Positions 16,986 through 26,890 of a stretch of 64,000 nt of DNA are shown one piece after another. The notes under the pieces are model-generated. The model was not told the origin of the DNA and did not search any database. It saw only the letters and a list, made by a program, of their open reading frames with translations. This stretch comes from Methanothrix soehngenii GP6 (GTDB taxonomy: Archaea > Halobacteriota > Methanosarcinia > Methanotrichales > Methanotrichaceae). The DNA is taken from positions 620,001-684,000 of the forward strand of contig NC_015416.1 of NCBI RefSeq assembly GCF_000204415.1, read 5' to 3'. How positions within the stretch are numbered: the stretch's first letter is position 1; every line of letters begins with the position of its first letter. The position numbers were made by a program, and so were the translations under genes.

Positions 16986-18446
16986 CTAGACCACTCCTTT
17001 GCACAGCTCCCCGCTCTCTAAATCCTCCTGGAAGAAATCACGGGGCGTCTTCCTCCCAGTGGCCAGGTCCAGCTTTCTTTTAGCATAAAAGGGAACCAGC
17101 CTCTTGATCTCTCCCGCAAACCACTTGGGGTAGATCTTCTTGACTTTATTATACCTGATCCAGTCCAGGTCATAGTAGCGGGCATTCATCTCCCAGGTGA
17201 TGTACTGCACCTCTTCGTCTGAGAGGTGCTTCGTCTTCAGGTTGGCATGCATGCCATCGTACTTGTTGAAGTCGTTCCTGGTCACAAGGCCCATCTCCTC
17301 CAGCTCCGCTCTCATCTGGGTCTTCGGATAGGGAGTGGAGATATAGAAGATGGGAAAGTCCACCTTCAGCCTGCGGGCCAGATGGAAGTTCTCCCACAGG
17401 TCCTCCTCATCGTCATCCGGGTTCCCGCCGATGAGGCCAGTGGAGACGATGATGTTGTTGTCATGCAGGTACTGCACCGCGATCTCGGCATCATTTGACA
17501 TCTTGCCCTTGCCCAAGAACTCCAGGTTCCTCTTATTGATGCTCTCCACCCCCAAAAAGACGCCGTCAAAACCCGCCTCGCCCATCTTGTCGACAAGCCT
17601 CTTGCTCGAGGCAATGCCGGAAGCGGAGGCCTGGGTCTTGTAACGGAGGTGAGTGAGCCCGGCATCGATTATCGCCTGGCAGAGCCTCTCCAGCCTCTTG
17701 GGGTTCAATGTGATGTTGTCATCTGGGAAAAAAATCGAGCCGGCACCATGCTCCTCCGCATCCCGGATATCCTCGACTACTCTCTCGATGGGGAAGGTAC
17801 GGAAGTGGCGGCCGTACATGAGATTGATGGAACAGAACTTGCAGCCCTGAGTGCATCCCCGGCTGGTCTCCACTGAATCGATGGGCACATCAAAGGTCAG
17901 AAAGCCGCGGGTGATGAGCCGGGCGTCTCTGTTGGGCATCCTGATATCCGATACATCCAAGAGAGGCCTGGCCGGATTGTGAACCATTCTATTGCTGCCC
18001 GGATCATGGTAGGACAGGCCCAGGACCTCCTTCAGCTCTTTTCCTGCCAGCAGGGACTCAGTGAGCTCCCGGAAGGTGGCCTCGCCTTCACCCCGCACGA
18101 TATAGTCGATGAGCTGGCTGTCATCGCTCTGGCCGATCTCCTCTGCCGCGAGAGTGGGATGATAGCCGCCAAAGACCGTCTGAGCCCCTGCCTCTTTGGC
18201 AATCCTGGCCAGAGCTAGTGCCTCTTGATACTGGAAGCTCATAGCGGTCAGGCCGACGAGATCGTAATCTTGAACCTGTTTTTTCACATATTCTCGATGG
18301 TCTTTCAGTCCGTGAATGTCTGCCACATGAACTGTGCACAGGTCATCCACATGCGCCGCCAGGCTGGCCAGCCCCAGATTGGGCAGGCGGGCTATGCGGT
18401 CGAAGTCCAGCTGAACCACAGGGGAGGATAGGAGGAGTATCTTCAT
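16986..18446 (-). CDS. B12-binding-domain radical SAM protein
   Basis: About 486 residues from the ATG at 18446 (MKILLLSSPVVQLDF). The N-terminal 150 residues follow the cobalamin-binding Rossmann pattern (LGLASLAAHVDDLCTVHVADI, DLVGLTAMSFQYQEALALARIAKEAGAQTVFGGYHPTL). The radical SAM cluster CTQGCKFC is near residue 220, with FPDDNITLNPKRLERLCQAI and FLGVESINKRNLEFLGKG after it. It lies 37 bases after a second enzyme of the same class and is probably in its operon. Substrate unknown; members act as methylases or in lipid and cofactor synthesis. Confidence 0.85.
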   Translation of the reverse strand: MKILLLSSPVVQLDFDRIARLPNLGLASLAAHVDDLCTVHVADIHGLKDHREYVKKQVQDYDLVGLTAMSFQYQEALALARIAKEAGAQTVFGGYHPTLAAEEIGQSDDSQLIDYIVRGEGEATFRELTESLLAGKELKEVLGLSYHDPGSNRMVHNPARPLLDVSDIRMPNRDARLITRGFLTFDVPIDSVETSRGCTQGCKFCSINLMYGRHFRTFPIERVVEDIRDAEEHGAGSIFFPDDNITLNPKRLERLCQAIIDAGLTHLRYKTQASASGIASSKRLVDKMGEAGFDGVFLGVESINKRNLEFLGKGKMSNDAEIAVQYLHDNNIIVSTGLIGGNPDDDEEDLWENFHLARRLKVDFPIFYISTPYPKTQMRAELEEMGLVTRNDFNKYDGMHANLKTKHLSDEEVQYITWEMNARYYDLDWIRYNKVKKIYPKWFAGEIKRLVPFYAKRKLDLATGRKTPRDFFQEDLESGELCKGVV

Positions 18447-18483
18447 CCAGAGCCTTCGTTTATTCAGGTTTTTGCGTTCATAT

Positions 18484-19848
18484 TCATGCGGATGATCCTT
18501 TATTTCCCGGCAAGGGGAGGAACCTGGGCCCCTGATTCCAGTCGAACTTGTTTGCCCGGGAGATGTAACCGGCAACCTCTTTTATCCCATCCCATCCTCC
18601 ATAGCGATAAGCATTGTACCACACCCTTCCAGAGATGCGCAGGGGCACATACCAGGAATGGACCTGGCGGAGCGACCGGTCTAATATCTCCTGCATCTCA
18701 TCCGGTTTTATATGGGGGTGGTTCCAGACCAGATGCTTTCCATCATAATGATGATAGTCCTGGTCGAATATGCCATACTTCTCCTCGATCTCTCTCCACA
18801 ATGGGGTCTGGGGCAAAGGAGTAATGACGCATATCTGAGTTATGTCCAGCTTGAGGGCAGCCAGCTTCTTTATGTCCACCTTTAGCGACTCTTTTGTATC
18901 CTCCTCAAATCCGATCATATAGTAGCCAATCGTCCCCAGGCCTCGAGCCTGCAGCATTCTCAGCGTCTCCAGAATATCCTCGGTGCCTTCCTTCTTCTTG
19001 ATTTCGTCCAGACGCTCTTGATGCAGGTTCTCAATGCCGATAGCCGCCCCGGCAAAGCCGGATACCTGTTTGCCGTTCTTCATCCGGGCGTCAGCCCAAT
19101 CATCGATCTTCTTTCTCAGATAATCAGCCCGGGCCATGCACCCCCAGACCATCCCATACTTGTCCAGGAGCTTCACAACCTCATCCGCATGGCGGCGGTT
19201 GCAACCGAAGTTCTCATCCTCGATTATCACCACATTTATTCCCATTTTTTTGTAGTAGGCAAGAACCCTCTCGATGCTCTCCAGGGAGATTATATTGGGT
19301 TTATTGCAGAAAACCGGAGTCTGGCAGAACTTGCATCCCACTGGGCAGCCCCGGGTAGTGAAAAGGACCCCATAGATGTTCACCTTGATATTGAAGGGCG
19401 TATTCAGATACTCGATAAGCGGCGGATGGATGACATCCTTTATCTGCCTGCCGAAATAGGGCGCCAGTTGATGCTCTGCATATCCCACAAAGACCTTGTC
19501 GAACCTGTCCTGCACGGCGGTGGTTAGGGCTCCATAGTTTCCTGCCCAGACCTCTCCTGCCCCCGCACTGCGTGCCGCCTCTGCCATCTCTACTGCTTCG
19601 TGGGTCTCGCTAAGGTAAAAGGAGAGGCCAACAACATCCCAGCCCTCTTGGAGCTTCTTTTCATATTCATCCCAGGTGGGGAACTCCAGTATCTCAATCT
19701 CCGGAATGTTCTGCTTCAGGAATCTCAGGCCGAAGGATTGAATGCGCGGCCAGTAAAATCTGAACCATGACCGGGTGTTGGCCCCGATGTAGTCGTATGG
19801 CTCAGAGCTATTTCGGTAAGCGGTTGTAAAGAGGACTCGATGAGTCAT
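18484..19848 (-). CDS. B12-binding-domain radical SAM protein
   Basis: About 454 residues from the ATG at 19848 (MTHRVLFTTAYRNSSEPYDYIGANTRS). The N-terminal region has a cobalamin-domain-like segment (GWDVVGLSFYLSETHEAVEMAEAARSAGAGEVWAGNYGAL), but the N-terminus is unusual for the class. The cluster motif is CPVGCKFC, within TTRGCPVGCKFCQTPVFC, near residue 175. The later IIEDENFGCNRRHADEVVKLL, AAIGIENLHQERLDEIKKKEG and YYMIGFEEDTKESL are typical of the fold. It is first of a two-gene set with the similar enzyme downstream. Function unknown. Confidence 0.83.
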   Translation of the reverse strand: MTHRVLFTTAYRNSSEPYDYIGANTRSWFRFYWPRIQSFGLRFLKQNIPEIEILEFPTWDEYEKKLQEGWDVVGLSFYLSETHEAVEMAEAARSAGAGEVWAGNYGALTTAVQDRFDKVFVGYAEHQLAPYFGRQIKDVIHPPLIEYLNTPFNIKVNIYGVLFTTRGCPVGCKFCQTPVFCNKPNIISLESIERVLAYYKKMGINVVIIEDENFGCNRRHADEVVKLLDKYGMVWGCMARADYLRKKIDDWADARMKNGKQVSGFAGAAIGIENLHQERLDEIKKKEGTEDILETLRMLQARGLGTIGYYMIGFEEDTKESLKVDIKKLAALKLDITQICVITPLPQTPLWREIEEKYGIFDQDYHHYDGKHLVWNHPHIKPDEMQEILDRSLRQVHSWYVPLRISGRVWYNAYRYGGWDGIKEVAGYISRANKFDWNQGPRFLPLPGNKGSSA

Positions 19849-19962
19849 AACTCCCAAGATCGCTCCCATGGAAGATTAAGGTTACGATTACTGATTGCAC
19901 TTGTTAATTCCATATAAATTCCAACAGAATTTTGCCGCTCAGAATAAAATGATACTGGCAGC

Positions 19963-20271
19963 CTAAGCATATCCATTCTGTCCAGGATGTCGGCTCTCCA
20001 GTTCTCGCTTTTCTGCTTTATCCTTCTCCATGCTGTCCATCTCATTTTGCACCACATTGAAGACCTCTGAAACTCCGGCGTACTTTCCGGCAAACCACCC
20101 GCAGGCAAAGATATCCGCATTACTCCTGTCCACTCCAGACTCCTCTATCAGCCTTCCAATCCATTCCTCGGGAGTATCCGATTGCGCAAAGGAGTCTCTC
20201 ACCTTCCTGGCGATTTCATCGGCCCGCTCCTTGGTAATTCCCAACAGCTCATAGAGCGCTATTCTCGCCAT
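19963..20271 (-). CDS. Conserved-looking hypothetical protein, 102 residues
   Basis: Helical protein: ALYELLGITKERADEIARKVRDSFAQSDTPEEWIGRLIEESGVDRSNADIFACGWFAGKYAGV. The charged C-terminal tail (MEKDKAEKRELESRHPGQNG) is probably disordered. It starts 33 bases downstream of the DUF2240 gene on the same strand and likely forms an operon with it. I do not recognise the family. Confidence 0.6.
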   Translation of the reverse strand: MARIALYELLGITKERADEIARKVRDSFAQSDTPEEWIGRLIEESGVDRSNADIFACGWFAGKYAGVSEVFNVVQNEMDSMEKDKAEKRELESRHPGQNGYA

Positions 20272-20304
20272 ATCGTCCTGCCTTTTTTCCGATTCCGCCT
20301 CTCT

Positions 20305-20754
20305 TCAGCTCGGCTGAACTTCCCGGGCGCGGGCAAGGAGATTCTCATAGGCCTTTGCTGCCAGATCATGAACATCTAGCCCCATCTCTCTCGCTAGCAG
20401 GAGTACCACTGCATCCATCTCCACCAGCTTTTTCAGCGAATCCTGCTTATCATTAGCGAGGGCTATGACCTCCTTTCTGCTCATGCCCGTCTGGGAGGTG
20501 ATCAGCCTAATTCCCTGGTCAAGTATGGCCTCTTCCGTCGAGGGTTTAAATCCCAGGGGTACATCCACCGCATCGATATCAAACGCCGCTGACACTATCT
20601 CTCCATCCATCTTCACCATCCCCTCAGCTTCCGCTTCTCTGAGTAGAGCGCGCACCTTCTCTGGAGATCCCCATTTCAGGTCTAAAGAGAGGGCAAATAT
20701 GAAATCGCTGATCTTCAGGCTTTTCTTGCCCCGCTTCTTAAAGGGCGTGGCCAC
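20305..20754 (-). CDS. DUF2240 family archaeal protein
   Basis: About 149 residues from a GTG at 20754. The frame is open up to 20841, but the stretch ATPFKKRGKKSLKISDFIFALSLDLKWGSPEKVRALLREAEAEGMVKMDGEIV matches my recollection of the DUF2240 N-terminus, a winged-helix-like archaeal domain. The remainder is helical (IRLITSQTGMSRKEVIALANDKQDSLKKLVEMDAVVLLLAREMGLDVHDLAAKAYENL). It is divergent from the large secreted gene pair. Function unknown; DNA or RNA binding is possible by fold. The start codon is uncertain. Confidence 0.65.
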   Translation of the reverse strand: MATPFKKRGKKSLKISDFIFALSLDLKWGSPEKVRALLREAEAEGMVKMDGEIVSAAFDIDAVDVPLGFKPSTEEAILDQGIRLITSQTGMSRKEVIALANDKQDSLKKLVEMDAVVLLLAREMGLDVHDLAAKAYENLLARAREVQPS

Positions 20755-20950
20755 GAGGATTTCTTTCTCACGGTCCAAAGAAACACACCAGATCTGTTCT
20801 CGCACATAACAGATATAAACCAGTCTGTCCAGAAAGACCAATCAAATTAGAGGGTGAATGAATTCCCGCAATCCTCTGGGCAAAGGATTTAAAGCGAGCA
20901 GATGTGATATTTCACTGTGCAAAGATCCAGTATATGACAAGTGGGGCAAG

Positions 20951-22531
20951 ATGAGGCTGATATACCCGATTATAATACTGTTCCTGCTGATCGGCGCCGG
21001 CGCCGCCCAGCTGGCACCAGACAAGGAAAGATTTGACATCGTTCTTCATCCAGGGGATGGAGATGAGAGGATTCTTAAGGTGATGAATAATGGGGACTCA
21101 ACCATCTTCAATATCGCTAAAACCGAAATGATCGGAAATGCCAGGGATTTTATCTTCATCGACGTTCCAGAGGATAAGCCTCTTTCTCCTGGAGAGGAGG
21201 CGGAGATCAAGATCTATATCGGTATACCCCCGGAGACCAAGCCTGGAGTCTACACCGGATTCGTATACTTGATGGAGAGCGCTCCTCCCTCCATTCCGGT
21301 GCGAATAGACTTTCATATTAATGTCGTTGTGCAGGAGAGCTACGGCATTGCTATGACCGTGGATGATGCCAAATCAGCCTATCTCCGGGCAAGCGCTAAA
21401 GATATTGCCCAGTTCAATCTGGCAGTCAAGAATCTGGGCTCATTCAGAGATATCGCCTCGATTGACGCGGGAGCTGTGCCCGAGGGCTGGAGCGTCGTGC
21501 TGATGGACGATGACGAGCCCATGAGCATGCCCTATGACCTGCCCCTGAATCCCGGGGCAACTCATGAGATCAAACTGCAGATACAGACAGACAAGCCCGG
21601 ATCTCGGGAGAATGTCACCATCACTGCCACATCCCTGGGCAACCGGTCCATGAACTCCTCAATCCAGGCAGAGGTCGAGTTCGGAATGGTGGTCAGAGGC
21701 TACGATACCGATATCCTGGTCCCGGAGAAGATCGCCACCAATAAGAGCTATGAGGGCAAATTCAAGGTAATTCTGGACGTCAAAGAGGACATATGGGTCT
21801 CGATGCAATCTCCGGATGAGCTTATAGTCATCCCCCAGTCACAAATGGTAACGGTCACACCAGAGGTGCCTGGGTTGGCCAACTTCACCTTCCTGGCATC
21901 AAAAGGGGGCGAGTATCCGCTTACCTTCCAGCTATTGGATTCCCACGGCATTCCCATGCCTGAGGAGACCGTCACTATTGTGGCTGCGCCTCCAGAGGGA
22001 TTGGCGGTGCTCACCGGAGATGACATCATCTATGGCACTATTGGTACCCTGGCCTTATTTGGCAATAGGAGCCCATCCATATTTATGGTTCCTGCGGATG
22101 AGATCTCCGATGATTACCTGCAGAAGCTGCAGAGCTATCTGGAAATCGTGATCCTGGGCAATGATTCTGTGATCCCCTCTGGTGTTGAGGAGAAACTGAA
22201 AGATATTGAACTCAAGCGCATTCAAAGCGATAGCCTCTTTGAAGAGTGCTGGCTGTTCACGAAACTGATGTGGGATAATGGCACATCCGAGGTTGTCTTG
22301 ACCACCCCCAGGGAGGCAGACATATTCAGAGCCTATAAGATAGCGATGAACGAGGGATTACCGATGGTGGTGTGCAGAGGCAACGTCACTGGTGCCTCCA
22401 TAGAAGCTATTGAGGATATGACCAGACGCAATACAACCCTCTCTCGGGCGATGGTCGTGGGCAGAGTGGGAGAGGATTATACAGAGGCACTTAGCGAAGC
22501 GGGTGTCTTATTAGAGGAGGTGAGCGCTTGA
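20951..22531 (+). CDS. Secreted protein with NEW3-like Ig domains, partner of a C25-peptidase-like protein
   Basis: 526 residues from the ATG at 20951, which has GTGGGG upstream. A signal peptide (MRLIYPIIILFLLIGAGAAQ) is followed by beta-sandwich repeats with alternating charge: LHPGDGDERILKVMNNGDSTIFNI, LNPGATHEIKLQIQTDKPGSRENVTITATS, the NEW3/CARDB style common in archaeal surface proteins. The C-terminal 170 residues (LTGDDIIYGTIGTLALFGNRSPSIFMVPADEIS) resemble the alternating alpha/beta pattern of cell-wall-binding-repeat-2 domains. Its TGA overlaps the TTG start of the next gene, so the two are coupled. Confidence 0.75.
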   Translation: MRLIYPIIILFLLIGAGAAQLAPDKERFDIVLHPGDGDERILKVMNNGDSTIFNIAKTEMIGNARDFIFIDVPEDKPLSPGEEAEIKIYIGIPPETKPGVYTGFVYLMESAPPSIPVRIDFHINVVVQESYGIAMTVDDAKSAYLRASAKDIAQFNLAVKNLGSFRDIASIDAGAVPEGWSVVLMDDDEPMSMPYDLPLNPGATHEIKLQIQTDKPGSRENVTITATSLGNRSMNSSIQAEVEFGMVVRGYDTDILVPEKIATNKSYEGKFKVILDVKEDIWVSMQSPDELIVIPQSQMVTVTPEVPGLANFTFLASKGGEYPLTFQLLDSHGIPMPEETVTIVAAPPEGLAVLTGDDIIYGTIGTLALFGNRSPSIFMVPADEISDDYLQKLQSYLEIVILGNDSVIPSGVEEKLKDIELKRIQSDSLFEECWLFTKLMWDNGTSEVVLTTPREADIFRAYKIAMNEGLPMVVCRGNVTGASIEAIEDMTRRNTTLSRAMVVGRVGEDYTEALSEAGVLLEEVSA

Positions 22532-25500
22532 GACGTCTTTATTTATTATTATTCGTGGCAATACTGTCCGCCACTCTGCTCTCCGCCGCAGACGATAAAC
22601 CACTGGCGAGAGGAGTGAAAGGCGAGGTCGAGGATATCATCCTGGTGGGAGCAGACGACTGGCATGCATCTGTTGCTGCTACTCCCCTCGCCATCTATTC
22701 TCAGGAGAACGAGACCGTCATCAAGCCTATGCTAATCCTCCCCAAAGAGGTGCATGCTGGAGAGAGAAATGGCTGGATTGAGGAGAGCGATCTGGAGCGA
22801 TACGGTGCTTCGGCAATCCTGGATACCCTCAAAGGAGCAAACGTCAGCGCTATAACCATACATGGTTCCGGCGAGAAGGTCGGTGCGCTGGTGAAGGCGG
22901 CTCAAAAGGACGGAATCGAAGCTTATGTTGCCGTCACTTTAGAGATTCCTGAATCCCAGGCTTCATCGGAGGCGCTGGAAGGTCTGGACAGCAAAGAGAT
23001 GGCAATGATGGCTGAGGTTGGCCTCGCCACAACAGAGCCGGATCGGTCCACCATCGATCGCTCTATGCTGCAGGAGCCAAATCCAGAGATCGGGGGAAAC
23101 AGCAGCTATTACTGCCCGATGAACCCAGAGGTAAAAGACCGTCTTTATAACCAAATTGAGATGCTGATCGATGACTATCATGTCGATGGAGTCGTCCTAT
23201 ATCGGTTCGGATTCCAGGATGAGAATCACTGCTACTGCGATGTATGCAAAGAGAAGTTCTATCAGGACACGGGAATAGATATCAGCAAGGTCAATGCCAA
23301 TAGCTACAACCGGGAGAAGTGGGCTGAATGGAAGCAGGACCAGCTCATGGATATCGTAATGGATGCCCGGAACATCACATCTGACCTGGGCCCTGTGCTG
23401 CTCGGAGTGGCACTGGACAGCCCATTTGACCGAAGCAAGGGATACAACTTTGCCCGGATGACTGGGGTGGCAGACTTTGCCTTTATATCTCCTGTTTCTC
23501 CCCAGGATGTCAAGCTGGCCAGCAGAGAGAGCACGAATCCCGTTTATGTTCGCCTTAATGATGATTATGTGGGCTATGTCCTCTCCACCCAGAATGTGAA
23601 GGGAGCTGTAAGCTATATCGAGGATCTGGTGGGATCAGGTGCCTCGGGAGTCGTCTTCGAGTACGATGTGGTCCATACACCCCTCTGGTCTGAGCTTGAG
23701 CCTCCCTCCTCGGCGGCCAGTTGGCTGCTGCGGCAGCTTAATGGAGAGGTTCTTGCGGTGGGAAATATCTCCTGGAGGAGCGACTCGAACATAAGGGTCA
23801 ACAACAGCTTTGATCTGAGTGAGCAGATAAGTCGCCGCTGGGCGAGCTCTCCAGGAGCAGTAATTGTGGGTGAGAATTATACTGCTGCTCTCCAGGCGGC
23901 CACTATTGCATCCTATCTGAACTGGCCGCTGTTGTTTGTGAATGAGGCGCTGCCGGAGGAGACCCGATCGGCTCTCGTCCGGCTGGGGGCAAAGGATGTG
24001 ATCTTGGCAGGTCCGACAGGGGAGAGGGTGAGACAAAACCTGAGCCAGATGAATATCACCCTTATCGAGGGCAGCGGTGATCTGCTGGTCGAGGAGATGG
24101 AAAGAAGGAACGAGAGTCCATCAATGGTTGTCTTGACCAACTCCCATGATCTATCCCTCCTGCCGCCGGCGTCGAGCAAGGCGGTTGAGCGTTCGTTGGT
24201 TGGAGATCTGCTGGTGAGAACGGAGCTATCCCCTGACCAGGTTCCTGCAGAGGAAGATGGAGAGGTGGTCAGGCTCAATTTTACCCTCACCAATAGTGGA
24301 GATGAGGTGCTCAGGGGGGTGCAGCTACGAGATATCTTTCCCATGGGGCGGCTCATAAGGCTGGCGAGCACCGCATACGGGGAGGTCAATGTGACCGACC
24401 CCTACAGCAGAAAGCCGGTTACAGAGACCTCCGCTTTTCTTAATGGATCTCTGATCCGCTGGGATTTCGGCCGGCTCGAGCCTGGAGAGTCCGCCAGCCT
24501 GAATGTTGAGGTAGAGCTGCTATATCCCATGGATGCCGGCTGGTCGCAGCGCCTGGACACTGGAGCTACTGCCGCCTATGAAGGCTTCTCTTACAACCAT
24601 ACTCTCAGAAATGTGGACGATCCGCCTATAATCAATCTAACCTATCCCAAATGGATCTACTCAGGCAGCACCAATATCTCCTGGAACATTGAGCGGAACA
24701 GCAGTTATCTCGCTTTAAACCTTTACAGCCCGGACGAGAGATCTGGCCGCCTGAAGCTGACAAACATAACCAGGGATGGGCTCTATGATGTGAGAGTCTC
24801 CCTTCAAACTCCAGGCAACTGGCTCTTCAATATCGAGACGGATGAGGCCCGGACTGAAAACTACACCATAGAGGTTCGCTCCAATGTCAAGGTCTTGAAT
24901 ATCACAGCATTCAGCCATACCAAGGTCCCCAGGCTCTCTATGGTGGCAGCGGGGGCGGCATCATCTCATAAAGCCATCCTGATTGACGTGGCCTGTGATC
25001 CCCAAAAGATCGATCCCCTGGTGGTGGAGGAGACGCTAAATCAAAAGGTAGCGGAGCTTAACCTGGATCCGGAGTATCTCATGGTGGTGGGCGATCCCGG
25101 CTCTATTCCTTTCATATCCACCGGGCTCATCCAGAAGCTTTCGGAGGTTATGGAATATGAGGTCTACAGAGACTATCAGATCAAGCCGGATTTGAACAAC
25201 TACAGCACGGTGGCTGTGGGAAGGATCATGGGGCTATCGGTTTACGATGCCTCCCAGCTCATGGCCCGCACAATGGCTTATGATCGGCTAAATGGAAGCT
25301 GGAAGAATAATGGGCTGGTTGTATCCTCTCCTGCTCTCTCATTTCCTCAGGCTCCTGTGGGAATACGCATAAAGGAGTATCTGGAGGAGGCAGGTCTCAT
25401 GGTCAAGGATCTGCGTCATGAAGAGGCTACTTATCAGCAGACGATATCGCAATTGAACAACGGCCAGAATATCGCTCATTTCGATCATCACGGAAGCGAG

Positions 25501-26868
25501 GATTCATGGGGGCTGTCTGCCTGGTCAATGACGGATTCAGCTCTTACCGGGTCGCAGGTAAAAGAGCTGAGTTTGCCTCCTCAGACAACCACTGCTTCTG
25601 CCTGTGTTACCACCAACCTGAAGGGATACTATCTGAATGTGACCGGCACGAGGATGTATGTCCCCGGAAACCTGGAGGATTCCATCGCTCTGGCATTCAT
25701 AAGGGCGGGAGCGGTAAACTACATTGGAGGCTCAGCCTTATCCTATATCTTCCTCTCAGACGACTACTACAAGAGCTTCTATCAGTCCCTGATCTTCAGG
25801 AATTCCACAGTGGGTCAGGCCCAGCTGGATGCGGACAACCTCTTTCGGCTGAAGTCCAGAGGCACTGAAAGCCTAAAGCCGAACTCAGATTACGATGAGG
25901 TCCTGCCTGCCTGGGATATCTCCGTTCATGAGATGCTCAACCAGACCTCTTACATGAACGTAATCCTGGGCGATCCGAGCTTCAAGCCCGCTTTGCCAAA
26001 ATCTCCTTCTCTTCCTTATGCCACCGTTCTCTCGGCGGAGAACGAAACCGATCTGAATCAGACGATTTTAAATGTGGCAGTGATTCCGCTTAACGAGAGC
26101 GCTACCGATTGGGTATACTGGATTGAGTCAAAGAGCTCCAGCGGACTTCTAAACCTCGATGCCACTCCCGCCATCATAGGTGAGGTGCTCTTGCCCAAGG
26201 ACGCAGAGAAGATCGTGGTAAAGGAGGAGGGGTTATCCCTCTGGCATGATGAATATTCCCGGGGCTTGGAGAAGAGGGTGATGTGGCCCATCATCAGGCC
26301 GAAGCTTGGGGAGAAGAGGAGCTTTATTGTCGAGTACGAGCTGATACCCGGTCAGGTTCAAAGGATCAATGTCACTGCCGGCTGGAATGCTGTGTCCATC
26401 TATCTGAACCCGCGGGATGCATCTGCGGAGAGATACCTGAAGAACAAACCCTACAGGAGCATATTCACCATTGCCGAAGATGGATGGAATTTCGGCATGA
26501 AAGAGGCAGGCAAGCTCAATGTGACTCAATTCAAAGCAGGTGAGGGATATCTCATAGACAGCACCGGGAACTTCACAATGGAGATACCGGGAAAGCCGGT
26601 CGACCTCCCCTGCCGACTGGATCTGCATGTGGGCTGGAATATGATCGGACTGCCGGTGAATCAGACCGTTGATCTGGCTAACATCACCATCAATGCCGAG
26701 CATAAGAGGTACAGGTACCCGGAGGCAGTAGAAAAGGGCCTGGTCTCAGCATTCGTCTGGAAGCATGAGGGCGGGGACTGGACCAATCTAGGAGAGAACG
26801 AGACTCTGGAGCCAGGAAGGGCATATCTCTTCGAGGCGAAGAGGGAGGCCAAGCTCGAGTTCCGCTAA
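22528..26868 (+). CDS. Giant secreted protein with gingipain-like (C25) peptidase core
   Basis: 1446 residues with a TTG start behind a strong GGAGGTGA. The order of parts is: signal peptide (LYLLLFVAILSATLLSA); a glycosidase-like region with a Cys pair (HCYCDVCKEKFYQDTGI) about residues 190-330; a cell-wall-binding-repeat-like segment (VIVGENYTAALQAATIASYLNWPLLFVNEALP) near 450-530; an Ig-like repeat region; then a C25-type core with the His in IAHFDHHGSEDSWG near residue 983 and the Cys in TTTASACVTTNL near 1026. The C-terminus has two GWN-type modules (VTAGWNAVSIYL, LHVGWNMIGLPV). The His/Cys pair suggests an active extracellular protease, not proven. Confidence 0.75.
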   Translation: MRRLYLLLFVAILSATLLSAADDKPLARGVKGEVEDIILVGADDWHASVAATPLAIYSQENETVIKPMLILPKEVHAGERNGWIEESDLERYGASAILDTLKGANVSAITIHGSGEKVGALVKAAQKDGIEAYVAVTLEIPESQASSEALEGLDSKEMAMMAEVGLATTEPDRSTIDRSMLQEPNPEIGGNSSYYCPMNPEVKDRLYNQIEMLIDDYHVDGVVLYRFGFQDENHCYCDVCKEKFYQDTGIDISKVNANSYNREKWAEWKQDQLMDIVMDARNITSDLGPVLLGVALDSPFDRSKGYNFARMTGVADFAFISPVSPQDVKLASRESTNPVYVRLNDDYVGYVLSTQNVKGAVSYIEDLVGSGASGVVFEYDVVHTPLWSELEPPSSAASWLLRQLNGEVLAVGNISWRSDSNIRVNNSFDLSEQISRRWASSPGAVIVGENYTAALQAATIASYLNWPLLFVNEALPEETRSALVRLGAKDVILAGPTGERVRQNLSQMNITLIEGSGDLLVEEMERRNESPSMVVLTNSHDLSLLPPASSKAVERSLVGDLLVRTELSPDQVPAEEDGEVVRLNFTLTNSGDEVLRGVQLRDIFPMGRLIRLASTAYGEVNVTDPYSRKPVTETSAFLNGSLIRWDFGRLEPGESASLNVEVELLYPMDAGWSQRLDTGATAAYEGFSYNHTLRNVDDPPIINLTYPKWIYSGSTNISWNIERNSSYLALNLYSPDERSGRLKLTNITRDGLYDVRVSLQTPGNWLFNIETDEARTENYTIEVRSNVKVLNITAFSHTKVPRLSMVAAGAASSHKAILIDVACDPQKIDPLVVEETLNQKVAELNLDPEYLMVVGDPGSIPFISTGLIQKLSEVMEYEVYRDYQIKPDLNNYSTVAVGRIMGLSVYDASQLMARTMAYDRLNGSWKNNGLVVSSPALSFPQAPVGIRIKEYLEEAGLMVKDLRHEEATYQQTISQLNNGQNIAHFDHHGSEDSWGLSAWSMTDSALTGSQVKELSLPPQTTTASACVTTNLKGYYLNVTGTRMYVPGNLEDSIALAFIRAGAVNYIGGSALSYIFLSDDYYKSFYQSLIFRNSTVGQAQLDADNLFRLKSRGTESLKPNSDYDEVLPAWDISVHEMLNQTSYMNVILGDPSFKPALPKSPSLPYATVLSAENETDLNQTILNVAVIPLNESATDWVYWIESKSSSGLLNLDATPAIIGEVLLPKDAEKIVVKEEGLSLWHDEYSRGLEKRVMWPIIRPKLGEKRSFIVEYELIPGQVQRINVTAGWNAVSIYLNPRDASAERYLKNKPYRSIFTIAEDGWNFGMKEAGKLNVTQFKAGEGYLIDSTGNFTMEIPGKPVDLPCRLDLHVGWNMIGLPVNQTVDLANITINAEHKRYRYPEAVEKGLVSAFVWKHEGGDWTNLGENETLEPGRAYLFEAKREAKLEFR

Positions 26869-26890
26869 TAAGAGCTTTTAGCGGAACGCC

